From NCBI GenBank assembly GCA_964461265.1, contig CAYWTS010000025.1:1-32313 (forward strand): DNA of 32,313 nt. The letters run 5' to 3'. Source of the stretch: CAYWTS01 sp964461265 (GTDB lineage: Bacteria > Bacteroidota > Ignavibacteria > Tepidaquicellales > OLB5). The position numbers were made by a program, and so were the translations under genes. The notes beneath the pieces are model-generated. The model was not told where the DNA came from, made no database searches, and saw only the letters and a list, made by a program, of their open reading frames with translations. Positions 1-8,587 of this stretch are shown here, one piece after another; the stretch's first letter is position 1, and every line of letters starts with the position of its first letter.

Positions 1-61
1 CTCCCCCGCAACTTCATTCCCCTCATTTCCGTTCAATATAGAATAGAATTTGATTTAAAAC

Positions 62-69
62 TATCTTTG
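62..69 (+). promoter_or_regulatory. Bacteroidota-type -7 box TATCTTTG ahead of the first ABC gene
   Basis: TATCTTTG matches the TAnnTTTG -7 element and ends 5 nt before the GTG start at 74, so the transcript would be leaderless or nearly so. No TTTG is present 19 nt upstream, so only half of the promoter consensus is met. Confidence 0.4.
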
Positions 70-73
70 CACC

Positions 74-1822
74 GTGAATTACCTCAAACGCCTCTTACCC
101 TACTTAAAAAGGTATAAATTTAAGCTGTTTTTGGGCTTTTTTGTAATTGTGATGAGCGCACTCTTCACAAATGCCATTCCTTTTGTCATTTCAAGGGCAA
201 TAGACGAGATGAGAACACAGTTCAATTATGGCGGAATGTTTAAATATGCACTGCTTACGGTTGGATTTGCCGCTATGAGCGGTGTGTTCCTTTATCTTAC
301 AAGACAGACTATTATAATAGTATCGCGTGATTTGGAAAACGATTTACGTAACAGTTTCCTCCTTGCTGTTTTAAAACAAGACCAGCAGTATTTCCATAAT
401 AATTCCACCGGCGATATTATGGCACTTGCATCCAATGATGTTAACGCTGTGCGTAACTTCCTGGGACCCGGTATTATGTACACATCCGAAACGGTAATAA
501 ATTTAATTCTTGCCATAACGCTTATGTTTTCGTTCAGCGTTAAGCTTACGTTTATTGCGTTAATACCGATACCGGTAATTTCGTATGTGGTTTACAGGGT
601 GGGCAAGGCAGTCAATCATAAGTTCGAAAAAGTGCAAAAACAGTTTGCTAACCTGACAACACGTGTGCAGGAAAACATTTCCGGTATAAAGATTGTAAAA
701 GCGTATGCCCGTGAGGAGAGCGAAACCCGGAGTTTCGAGCATTTAAGCCGTGACTACCAGAAGAAAAATATGGGACTTGCAATAGTGCAGGCATTTTCGT
801 TTCCTATGATGTTTCTGATGATAGGCGTTTCGGTGATTATTGTTTTGTATATAGGCGGCAATATGGTGATTGATGATAAGCTGACACTTGGCGAGCTTAC
901 TGCATTTTTGATATACCTTGGGCTCCTCACCTGGCCCATAATTGCACTGGGATGGGTGGTTAATCTTATCCAGCGTGCCGAGGCATCTATGAAAAGATTG
1001 TGTGAGGTCTATGATTCTGAACCTGTAATAACAGATGATGATGTTAAGTATGATATTGAAGAAAAAGAATTATGCGGCGGGATTGAATTCAGGAATGTTA
1101 ATTTTAAATACTCAGAGAATTTTCCCTATGTACTTAAAGACCTGTCACTCAAAATCAACTGCGGTGAAACACTCGGTATTATAGGACATACAGGTTCGGG
1201 TAAATCGACTCTTGTTAACCTGATACCGCGTTTGTTTGAAGTACAGGAGGGGGATTTATTAATTGACGGAACAGATATTAAACAAATCCCGCTTGGCAGG
1301 CTCAGAACATCGATAGGGTATGTATCGCAGGAAACATTCCTGTTTTCCGATTCAATAGAAAATAATATTGCATACGGATTGAATGAGCTTGATAAGGATA
1401 AGGTAATCGGCATGTCAAAGATTTCACAGATTTATAAAGACGTGGACACGTTCCCCAACAGGTTCGAAACACTTCTTGGTGAGCGTGGGATAAATCTCTC
1501 GGGCGGACAGAAACAGCGGGCATCTATTGCACGGGCATTAACAATCAATCCTAAAATTTTAATACTTGATGACGCATTTTCGGCTGTGGATACCTATACC
1601 GAGGAAGAAATCCTGAAGGGATTAAAAGAAATAATGAAGCAGAGAACGACAATACTAATCAGTCACAGGGTTTCCACGCTGAAGAATGCGGATAGAATTA
1701 TTGTCTTAAAAGACGGCTCGATTGCCGAGAGCGGAACGCATGAACAGCTTATCCAGCGGGAAGGCATTTATGCAGATATATATTTCAAACAGCTTTTGGA
1801 AGAAGAGTTGGAGAAGTTGTAA
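74..1822 (+). CDS. ABC exporter half-transporter, degenerate-site subunit (BmrC/TM287-like)
   Basis: This is an inner-membrane ABC half-exporter of 582 aa with six membrane segments (about residues 15-300) followed by an ATPase domain. Visible motifs are Walker A GHTGSGKST (371-379), a canonical signature LSGGQ (475-479), Walker B ending in D499 and the H-loop H531. The residue after Walker B, normally the catalytic Glu, is Asp (LILDDAFSAVD, D500). This is the hallmark of the degenerate-site subunit of heterodimeric exporters such as TM287/288, BmrCD and LmrCD. The 602-aa gene downstream has the matching defect in its signature motif, so the two probably form one heterodimer. The substrate is unknown; drugs or lipids are typical for the family. 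The GTG start at 74 is supported by the usual N-terminal length and an adjacent -7 box. MsbA-type homodimers are the alternative, made less likely by the paired substitutions. Confidence 0.93.
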   Translation: MNYLKRLLPYLKRYKFKLFLGFFVIVMSALFTNAIPFVISRAIDEMRTQFNYGGMFKYALLTVGFAAMSGVFLYLTRQTIIIVSRDLENDLRNSFLLAVLKQDQQYFHNNSTGDIMALASNDVNAVRNFLGPGIMYTSETVINLILAITLMFSFSVKLTFIALIPIPVISYVVYRVGKAVNHKFEKVQKQFANLTTRVQENISGIKIVKAYAREESETRSFEHLSRDYQKKNMGLAIVQAFSFPMMFLMIGVSVIIVLYIGGNMVIDDKLTLGELTAFLIYLGLLTWPIIALGWVVNLIQRAEASMKRLCEVYDSEPVITDDDVKYDIEEKELCGGIEFRNVNFKYSENFPYVLKDLSLKINCGETLGIIGHTGSGKSTLVNLIPRLFEVQEGDLLIDGTDIKQIPLGRLRTSIGYVSQETFLFSDSIENNIAYGLNELDKDKVIGMSKISQIYKDVDTFPNRFETLLGERGINLSGGQKQRASIARALTINPKILILDDAFSAVDTYTEEEILKGLKEIMKQRTTILISHRVSTLKNADRIIVLKDGSIAESGTHEQLIQREGIYADIYFKQLLEEELEKL

Positions 1823-1828
1823 AAACCT

Positions 1829-2107
1829 CACCCCCTTCCCCCGCTCCATATTATGGAGAGGGGGTGCTGCTTCAGCAGGCGGGAAAGCGGGAATCCAATG
1901 TTACATTCGAAAAAATATTGCATTAGATTCTTGGGCTTAAGCCAGATAATTCTTGTGCATTGAATCCCGTCGTAAACGACGGGGAAATTCTTAAATAAGG
2001 AAATCTGTAGTTACCCTGCCCTTCAGGGCAGGGATAGAAGAGATGAACATATGGGCTTTAGCCCAAATATTAATTTAATAAAAGTAGATTCCCCCTTCGC
2101 GGGAATT
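1829..2107. repeat. Array of dissimilar REP-like palindromes between the ABC exporter genes
   Basis: Nearly the whole 291-nt gap is built from distinct hairpin-forming units. CACCCCCT 1829-1836 pairs with 1859-1866 around CTCCATA/TATGGAG. CTGCT/AGCAG lies near 1867-1878. GGCTTAAGCC lies near 1936. CCGTCG/CGACGG lies at about 1968-1983. CCCTGCCCT/AGGGCAGGG is at 2014-2033. TGGGCT/AGCCCA is at 2052-2065, and ATTCCC/GGGAAT at 2089-2107. None has a convincing U-tract, so they look like intergenic palindromic units rather than terminators. The 12-mer AAAGCGGGAATC at 1884-1895 recurs at 15617-15628. Confidence 0.75.
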
Positions 2108-2113
2108 TGAGAA

Positions 2114-3922
2114 TTGTCAGAAGAAAATAAAAATAAAGATACAGAAAAACAAACCCAGGAAGAAGAATCACTCGGTAAGGCTTACGACTCTAAGCTTATG
2201 AAACGACTGCTTGGTTATTTAAAACCATACAGGCATTGGGTAATTATTGCAATCGGTTTAACAATACTTATCTCGCTTTCAGGAACTATAAGACCGTTTT
2301 TAACCAAGATTGCAGTTGACGATTACATTGTTCACAAGAACAGCCGCGGATTGCTTGATATTGTAATGATTTTATTTGCAACGCTGATACTTCAGGGTTT
2401 GCTTCAGTATGTAATGACTTACCTTACGCAGTGGATAGGGCAGAAGACCATTTTTGATCTGAGGATGCAGCTTTTCCGTCATGTTCAGCGTCTTGCTATG
2501 AAGTATTTCGACAGAAGTCCTGTTGGCAGGCTGGTAACAAGACTGACAAACGATATCGAAGTGCTGAATGAAATGTTTTCATCAGGCATTGTGATGGTTT
2601 TTGCCGATGTGTTTACCATAGCAGGAATAATGATATTTATGTTTTCTCTAAGCTGGCAGTTAACGCTGATTTGTTTTTCGGTTTTGATTCCGCTTATTTA
2701 TGCTACTATTATCTTTCGCCGGAAAGTGCGAGCTGCATACCGTGATGTAAGAATTCTTGTTGCAAAAATGAATTCATTTATGCAGGAACATATCAGCGGT
2801 ATTATGGTTGTGAAGCTGTTCAATAAAGAGAAAAAAACATTCGATGAGTTTAAGGAAATAAATCTTGACCATACCGCTGCCAATAAAAAATCGGTGTTAT
2901 ACTATTCAGTATTTTTCCCGATAGTCGAACTTATTGGTGCGGTTTCGGTTGCGCTTATTATCTGGTACGGCGGGGGACAGGTTATTCAGAATGCACTGAC
3001 AATAGGTGTCCTGATATCATTCATTCAGTATGCAGAGATGTTTTTCCGTCCTATCAGAGACCTTTCGGAGAAATACAACATTATGCAGACTGCTATGGCA
3101 TCATCGGAAAGAATATTCCGATTGCTGGATAATAAAACAATTATACCTGACCCGGAAAATCCGATTGAGCTAAAGGATGTGCAGGGAGCAATTGAATTTA
3201 AAAATGTTTGGTTTGCATATACAGGTGAAGATTATGTTCTTAAAGATGTTTCGTTCAAAATAGAGAAAGGTGAAAATATTGCCATAGTTGGTGCCACAGG
3301 TGCAGGTAAAACTACATTAATGAATTTACTTTGCAGGTTTTATGATGTACAGAAAGGAGAGATACTGCTGGACGGCATTAACCTTAAAGATATACGCAGC
3401 TCAGACCTGAGAAAAAAGATTGGATTGGTTACACAGGATATTTTCCTGTTTTCCGACTCAATTGAAAACAATATAAGTCTCGGGAATAAAGAAATTCCCT
3501 TTTCAAAGATTCAGCAATCGGCAGAAATTATCAGGATCGATAATTTCATAAACAGTCTTCCCGGTAAGTATAAAACGAACGTAAAGGAACGGGGAGTAAC
3601 GCTTTCTCAGGGGCAGCGTCAGCTCCTTACTTTTGCACGTGCACTGGTTTATAACCCCGCCATATTAATTCTTGATGAAGCAACATCAAGCGTAGATACA
3701 CATTCGGAAATTCTGATACAAAATGCTATAGATAAGCTTATGGAAGGCAGAACATCTATTATAATAGCTCACAGGCTTTCGACTATACAGAAATGTGACA
3801 GGATTATAGTTTTGCATAAAGGTGAATTAAGGGAAATCGGAACGCATCAGCAGCTTCTTGAGCTTGGCGGAATTTATTCAAAACTGTATCAGCTTCAGTA
3901 TAAAGAATCTATGATAAAGTAA
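2114..3922 (+). CDS. ABC exporter half-transporter, catalytic-site subunit (BmrD/TM288-like)
   Basis: This 602-aa inner-membrane ABC half-exporter has a charged N-terminal tail (residues 1-27), six membrane segments (about 40-325) and an ATPase domain. Walker A is GATGAGKTT (393-401), and Walker B has the normal catalytic Glu (LILDE, D521-E522) and H553. The ABC signature is non-canonical: LSQGQ at 497-501 instead of LSGGQ, the form known from TM288/BmrD partners of degenerate-site subunits. In such heterodimers, this altered signature faces the Asp-containing Walker B of the partner, here the gene at 74-1822. The TTG start at 2114 is the longest reading and follows no clear ribosome binding site; ATG at 2198 (residue 29) would also leave the transporter core intact. 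The stop codon overlaps the rdgB start by one base (TAATG), which implies translational coupling. Confidence 0.93.
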   Translation: MSEENKNKDTEKQTQEEESLGKAYDSKLMKRLLGYLKPYRHWVIIAIGLTILISLSGTIRPFLTKIAVDDYIVHKNSRGLLDIVMILFATLILQGLLQYVMTYLTQWIGQKTIFDLRMQLFRHVQRLAMKYFDRSPVGRLVTRLTNDIEVLNEMFSSGIVMVFADVFTIAGIMIFMFSLSWQLTLICFSVLIPLIYATIIFRRKVRAAYRDVRILVAKMNSFMQEHISGIMVVKLFNKEKKTFDEFKEINLDHTAANKKSVLYYSVFFPIVELIGAVSVALIIWYGGGQVIQNALTIGVLISFIQYAEMFFRPIRDLSEKYNIMQTAMASSERIFRLLDNKTIIPDPENPIELKDVQGAIEFKNVWFAYTGEDYVLKDVSFKIEKGENIAIVGATGAGKTTLMNLLCRFYDVQKGEILLDGINLKDIRSSDLRKKIGLVTQDIFLFSDSIENNISLGNKEIPFSKIQQSAEIIRIDNFINSLPGKYKTNVKERGVTLSQGQRQLLTFARALVYNPAILILDEATSSVDTHSEILIQNAIDKLMEGRTSIIIAHRLSTIQKCDRIIVLHKGELREIGTHQQLLELGGIYSKLYQLQYKESMIK

Positions 3923-4518
3923 TGCGAAAATTATTTATTGCAACTAAGAATACAGGAAAGCTAAAAGAGATAAAACATTCATTAAAGGGATTGGATATTG
4001 AATTTCTGTCTTTATCAGATACTCCCGGTATAACTGAACCGTTAGAAGACGGAACAACGTTCGAAGAAAACGCAGTCAAAAAAGCAAAACACGTTTATGA
4101 GCAGATTAAAATTATTACACTCGCCGATGATTCAGGCCTTGAGGTAGAGTATCTTAATGGCAAACCCGGGATATATTCAGCCAGGTATGCAGGTGAAAAT
4201 GCCACAGATGAACAAAACCGCATTAAGCTTCTGAATGAGATGAAGGATGCAGCTGATTCCCAAAGGAAGGCAAAATTCACATGTGTTTTGGCAATATATA
4301 ACGGAATTATTCATAACAAAACATTTACCGGTATATGCGAAGGCAAGATTATCAGCGAAATGCGGGGCGATAAAGGATTTGGTTATGACCCGTTGTTTAT
4401 ACCGGAAGGTTATTACAGCACATTTGCGGAACTTGATTTGGATGTAAAAAATAAAATATCTCACAGGGGCAAAGCACTTGCCGAATTAAGAAAATATTTT
4501 ATAAAAGCCATAAATTAG
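3922..4518 (+). CDS. rdgB: RdgB/HAM1 XTP/dITP diphosphatase
   Basis: This enzyme hydrolyses non-canonical purine triphosphates (dITP, XTP) to the monophosphate and pyrophosphate, keeping them out of DNA and RNA. The 198-aa length is typical. Family motifs are all present: TKNTGKLKEI at residues 8-17 (substrate binding), ADDSGLEV with D69/D70 (metal and catalysis), KPGIYSARYAG, GDKGFGYDPLF at 149-159 (base recognition) and the C-terminal SHRGKAL. It overlaps the ABC gene upstream by one nucleotide, so it is probably co-translated, although no functional link to the exporter is obvious. It is cytoplasmic. No anomaly was seen. Confidence 0.96.
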   Translation: MRKLFIATKNTGKLKEIKHSLKGLDIEFLSLSDTPGITEPLEDGTTFEENAVKKAKHVYEQIKIITLADDSGLEVEYLNGKPGIYSARYAGENATDEQNRIKLLNEMKDAADSQRKAKFTCVLAIYNGIIHNKTFTGICEGKIISEMRGDKGFGYDPLFIPEGYYSTFAELDLDVKNKISHRGKALAELRKYFIKAIN

Positions 4519-4521
4519 TTT

Positions 4522-4553
4522 ATTGAACAAAGTCATTGAAAATTTTATATTTG
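4522..4553 (+). promoter_or_regulatory. Probable promoter of tRNA-Thr (ATTG-N20-TATATTTG)
   Basis: TATATTTG at 4546-4553 is a full match to the Bacteroidota -7 element. ATTG at 4522-4525 lies 20 nt upstream, close to the preferred TTTG-N19 arrangement. The -7 box ends 39 nt before the mature tRNA, almost the same spacing as at the tRNA-Ser gene. Confidence 0.5.
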
Positions 4554-4591
4554 TAAATCCGCATAAAAAGCAGAAAATTAGCATAATAATA

Positions 4592-4663
4592 GCTGGTGTA
4601 GCTCAGCGGTAGAGCAGCGCACTTGTAATGCGCGGGTCGGGGGTTCAATTCCCTTCACCAGCT
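4592..4663 (+). tRNA. tRNA-Thr (anticodon TGT)
   Basis: This is a 72-nt cloverleaf. The acceptor stem GCTGGTG pairs with CACCAGC, and the D-stem is GCTC/GAGC. The anticodon stem GCGCA/TGCGC encloses CTTGTAA, with TGT at positions 34-36. The T-stem (GGGGG/CCCTT, two G-U pairs) encloses TTCAATT. The discriminator base is T. CCA is not encoded; the sequence continues as CA. Confidence 0.97.
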
Positions 4664-4671
4664 CAATTGTG

Positions 4672-4731
4672 AGGGGTTTCCCGCTTGAAGCGGGATTTCG
4701 TCCCGAAAACACGGGACTCATCAACCTCCTT
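4672..4731. repeat. REP-like palindromic unit downstream of tRNA-Thr
   Basis: Two adjacent hairpins, CCCGCTT/AAGCGGG and GTCCCG/CGGGAC, lie between a GAGGGGTT and an AACCTCC end that are themselves nearly inverted. It belongs to the same GC-rich palindrome class as the block at 1829-2107. No U-tract follows. Confidence 0.5.
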
Positions 4732-4766
4732 TAACAGTTCAAATTTCCAAGAATTGAAAAATCACT

Positions 4767-4806
4767 AAAAAACCCAAGTTAAATTAACTTCGGGTTTTTA
4801 TTTTTG
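4767..4806 (+). terminator. Rho-independent terminator after tRNA-Thr
   Basis: AAAACCC(G)AAGTTAA-type arms pair across a short ATT loop, with one unpaired G in the 3' arm, followed by TTTTTATTTTTG. It separates the tRNA transcript from the kinase gene at 4841. Its T-rich tail also contains TATTTTTG (4799-4806), which could serve as a -7 box for the kinase. Confidence 0.65.
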
Positions 4807-4840
4807 TAATAATAATTTATAAGTAATTATAATTATTGAT

Positions 4841-7800
4841 ATGACAGATTTAAAACAAAACAGGAAAATTTTAATTGTTGAAGATGAAGTTATAATAGCT
4901 AAAGAGCTGGAGTTAATCGGTACAAAGTTAGGCTGCAAAGTATGCGGTGTGGTTCAATCGGGTGAGGATGCTATCTTGTATGCTAAGAAATTTAATCCTG
5001 ATTTAATACTAATGGATATAGTTTTACAGGGTAAAACAGATGGTATCGAAGCAGCGAATACTATAAAGAAAGAGCTTAATATTCCCGTAATGTATATAAC
5101 AGCATACGATGATGAAGCTATGTTAAATAGGGTTAAGGAAAATGCACCCCTTGGTTATTTACTAAAACCTTTTGAGCAGCGTGATGTACGTGCAGCTCTG
5201 ACTGTTGCCTTTTACAGGATTGAAGCAGATAGGAAAATTAGAGAAAGCGAAGAAAGATTTATTAGGTTCGCTAATAATGCGCGGGACCTTATTTACAGAA
5301 TGAATATAGATAACGGTTCCTATGAATATGTCAATAACTCCTCTACTGCTATAACTGGTTATACACCCGAGGAATTCTATGTAACTCCTATGCTGATAAA
5401 CAAAATTATTCACCCAGACTGGAAAAGATATTTCGAATTTGAATATGAAAGGATGAAAAACGGAGAAGTTCCCCCGATTTATGAATACCAGATTATCCAT
5501 AAAGACGGTGAACCGAGATGGCTAAACCAGAGAAATGTTTTAATACGCAATTCTGCCGGCAAACCCGTTTTTTTAGAAGGAATCGTGACCGATGTAACTG
5601 ACCGCAAACGTTCGGACATGCTCTTAAGACTGCAGAAAGAAGAATACAAAAATATTTTTGATTCATTTCCTGCTATGGTTTTTGTGAAGGACCATAATAA
5701 CAGGATACTCAGAGTAAACGAATTAGCTGCCCGTACAATGGGCAGGAGGGTAGGAGATATTGAAGGTAAATATTTTGAAGAGCTTTACCCGCAGTATGCT
5801 AAACAACTGAAGGAATTAGAACAGGATGTTATTGTAACGGGAACACCCAAAAAAAATGTAATCAACCTTTATGATAGTAAGCTTGGAGGTAAAATATGGC
5901 TTAAAATGGATATTTATCCATATAGGATTGGTTCGGGTGATATTAACGGTGTTATATTATTTGCTCAGGATATCACTGAACAGAAACAAACTGAGGCAGA
6001 ACTACAAAAAATTGAATTTAGGAATTCAATACTTATTAATTCAATACCTGATCTTCTTTACCAGGTAAATAAGGATTTCAAAATTGTAGATTACAAGGTT
6101 AAAGATGAAAAGCTCATGATTTCCCCTACTGAAGAATTTCTTAACTATAGGGTTTCGGATGTTTTCCCGGAAAATGTTAGAGACATTATTAAAAAAGAAA
6201 TTGAAGAAGTTTTTACTACAAGAGAAGTGCGGATTTTTGAATACCAGCAAACTACCGATAAACACACAAAGGATTTTGAAGCAAGATTGGTTCGCATTAG
6301 TGAAGAAGAGGTTCTAATTATTATTAGGGACATTACCGACAAGAAAACGGTTGAGAAAGCATTGCTTGAAAGCGAACTGAAATACAGAAATCTGGCTCAA
6401 AATGCCCCGGTTGCTCTTACAAGAATTAATGTAAAAACCGGTAAATATGAATATGTTAATGACCAGTTTGTGAAATCATCAGGTTATACAATGGATGAAT
6501 TTAATGCCCTTACCAATGAACAGCTTAATAAAATTATATATAAAGATGACAGTAAATGGGTTTTTGATACGTATAATAACTGGATGAAAAACGGCTTTAA
6601 AGGCACGCTTCATATGACGTACAGGTGTGTGAATAAAGGTAATAGAGTAATTTGGCTGGATTCATACCATTACGCCGATTATGACGCAGCAGGGAAAGTA
6701 TCTGCTATAAACCAGGTTTATGTTGATATTACAGAAGCTAAAGAAGCTGAAACACAGTTGAAAGAAAGCGAACTGAAGTTCAGAACCCTGACCGAGACAA
6801 TTCGCTCCTCAATAGCAATTACTACAGGGGAAAAATTCCTCTATGTAAATCCTTATACTTCATTAGCTACGGGATATACGGAAAAAGAACTTCTTAATAT
6901 GAATTTCTGGGAACTTATTCATCCCGATTACAGAGAAATGGTTAAAGAACGCGGTTTGGCACGTCTGAAAGGCAGTACAGAGCCTGAGCTTTACGAAGTT
7001 AAGTTTGTCAAAAAAGATGGTGAATCAAGATGGATTCAGATTTCAGCAGTGCAAACCGAATATGAAGGCCAGCCTGCAATACTAAGTATTGTATTTGACA
7101 TAGATGAACATAAAAAATCAGAAGAAGCTTTAAGACAGAGTGAAGAAAAATTTCGTGCAGTAGCAGAATCGATGCCGGCTGAGATAGTTATTTACCAAGG
7201 AGAAAAATTCGTTTATGCTAATCCCTATTCTGAAACTATTACCGGATATACTGTTGACGAACTGCTTAAAATGAACTTCTGGCAGCTTGTGAGTCCCGAA
7301 TTTCAGGAACTTGCAAAGGAACGCGGATATGCAAGACAACGGGGCGAAAAAGTTCAGTCAAGATACCGGATTAGCATTATAACAAAAAGCGGTGAGGAGA
7401 AATGGTTAGATTTCTCAGCAGTTCCAATCCAATACAATGGCAGAACTGCGGTGCTTGGTACTGCTGTTGATATTACTGAGCAGGAAAAATTTCAGAGAGA
7501 ACTTGAAAGAAGCGAAAAACAATACCGAGCCTTTATTGAACAAAGCACTGAGGGAATTTACAGAACTGAACTGTTCAGCCCGATAGGAATAAACGAGCCA
7601 ATAGATAAACAGGTTAAAGCACTTACTGAAGGATGTTTTATAGCAGAAGCTAATCTTGCTATGGCAAAAATGTATGGTTTTGAGAAAGTAGAAGACATAA
7701 CGGGGAAGAAAGTATCAGAGATGCTGGTTCCCGAAGATCCTGAAAATATTGAATATACTAAGAGATTTATAGGCAATAATTACAGAATTGAGAACGAAGA

Positions 7801-8581
7801 ATCGCATGAGTTACATGCTCAGGGGAAACCAGTTTATTTCAGCAATAATGCAATGGGAATTATTAAAGACGGATTCCTATACGGTGTATGGGGAACACAA
7901 ACAGATATTACCAAACGTAAAATAGCGGAAGAAAAATTACTTAAATCGTTACAGGAAAAAGAAGTTCTGCTCAAAGAGATACATCACAGGGTTAAAAATA
8001 ATCTGCAAATAGTAAATAGTCTACTAAAACTTCAGTCTTCATATATAAAGGATAAAAAAACCCTTGAGATACTAAAGGAAAGTCAAAACAGGGTTGCTTC
8101 TATGGCTTTGATTCATCAAAAACTATACTACTCAAAAGACCTTTCAAGTATAGATTTTGGAGAATACATAAAAATGTTAATTTCTCACCTTACCCAGTCT
8201 TTTGGAGGTGTTGTCAGAGGTATAGAAGTTAAAGTGAATGCTACTAAAATAGATATGGTAATCGACGATGCAGTACCCTGCGGTTTAATTATTAATGAAC
8301 TGGTAACGAATTCATTCAAACACGCATTTCCTGGAGAGAAAAAGGGAGAAATAAGTATAACGGTTAATAAACATAAAGACGAATTTACCTTACAAATTTC
8401 AGATAATGGTATTGGGCTTCCGCAGGATATCAAGCTCCAATCCTCCGATTCATTCGGATTGAAGCTTGTAAACACTCTGGTTAGTCAGATGAAAGGAAGC
8501 ATTGAGGTCTGTAAAGCTGAAGGAACTCTTTTCATAATTAAATTTAAAGCCGGTATCAATAAACCGCGTGAAGAAATGTAA
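4841..8581 (+). CDS. Receiver-PAS(x7)-HisKA_2 sensor histidine kinase
   Basis: This is a 1246-aa cytoplasmic signalling protein with no membrane segments. An N-terminal CheY-like receiver (about 8-125) has the acidic pair E14/D15, phosphoacceptor D59, T87 and K109. Seven PAS domains follow, starting near residues 136, 266, 391, 511, 643, 767 and 891. Most end in D-I-T/D-V-T followed by a coiled segment, the usual PAS linker. The output is a HisKA_2 dimerisation domain with EIHHRVKNNLQ (H1048-H1049 pair) and an HATPase with N-box INELVTNSFKHAF (about 1150) and G-box DNGIGLP (about 1188). PAS5 and PAS6 are close copies (both contain NPY, TGYT..EL, MNFW.L and KERG.AR), which suggests recent tandem duplication. 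The receiver means it is probably controlled by another kinase and also senses through PAS. No response regulator gene adjoins it. The ligand is unknown. Confidence 0.92.
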   Translation: MTDLKQNRKILIVEDEVIIAKELELIGTKLGCKVCGVVQSGEDAILYAKKFNPDLILMDIVLQGKTDGIEAANTIKKELNIPVMYITAYDDEAMLNRVKENAPLGYLLKPFEQRDVRAALTVAFYRIEADRKIRESEERFIRFANNARDLIYRMNIDNGSYEYVNNSSTAITGYTPEEFYVTPMLINKIIHPDWKRYFEFEYERMKNGEVPPIYEYQIIHKDGEPRWLNQRNVLIRNSAGKPVFLEGIVTDVTDRKRSDMLLRLQKEEYKNIFDSFPAMVFVKDHNNRILRVNELAARTMGRRVGDIEGKYFEELYPQYAKQLKELEQDVIVTGTPKKNVINLYDSKLGGKIWLKMDIYPYRIGSGDINGVILFAQDITEQKQTEAELQKIEFRNSILINSIPDLLYQVNKDFKIVDYKVKDEKLMISPTEEFLNYRVSDVFPENVRDIIKKEIEEVFTTREVRIFEYQQTTDKHTKDFEARLVRISEEEVLIIIRDITDKKTVEKALLESELKYRNLAQNAPVALTRINVKTGKYEYVNDQFVKSSGYTMDEFNALTNEQLNKIIYKDDSKWVFDTYNNWMKNGFKGTLHMTYRCVNKGNRVIWLDSYHYADYDAAGKVSAINQVYVDITEAKEAETQLKESELKFRTLTETIRSSIAITTGEKFLYVNPYTSLATGYTEKELLNMNFWELIHPDYREMVKERGLARLKGSTEPELYEVKFVKKDGESRWIQISAVQTEYEGQPAILSIVFDIDEHKKSEEALRQSEEKFRAVAESMPAEIVIYQGEKFVYANPYSETITGYTVDELLKMNFWQLVSPEFQELAKERGYARQRGEKVQSRYRISIITKSGEEKWLDFSAVPIQYNGRTAVLGTAVDITEQEKFQRELERSEKQYRAFIEQSTEGIYRTELFSPIGINEPIDKQVKALTEGCFIAEANLAMAKMYGFEKVEDITGKKVSEMLVPEDPENIEYTKRFIGNNYRIENEESHELHAQGKPVYFSNNAMGIIKDGFLYGVWGTQTDITKRKIAEEKLLKSLQEKEVLLKEIHHRVKNNLQIVNSLLKLQSSYIKDKKTLEILKESQNRVASMALIHQKLYYSKDLSSIDFGEYIKMLISHLTQSFGGVVRGIEVKVNATKIDMVIDDAVPCGLIINELVTNSFKHAFPGEKKGEISITVNKHKDEFTLQISDNGIGLPQDIKLQSSDSFGLKLVNTLVSQMKGSIEVCKAEGTLFIIKFKAGINKPREEM

Positions 8582-8587
8582 AAACCT

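Noticed and set aside
1722..1940. 72-codon plus-strand ORF overlapping the end of the first ABC gene
   Set aside because: It is out of frame within the ABC coding region and then runs through the palindromic block; no ribosome binding site or recognisable domain.
1829..2107. CRISPR array or tandem repeat between the ABC genes
   Set aside because: The units are palindromes of different sequence and spacing, with no identical direct repeats separated by spacers.
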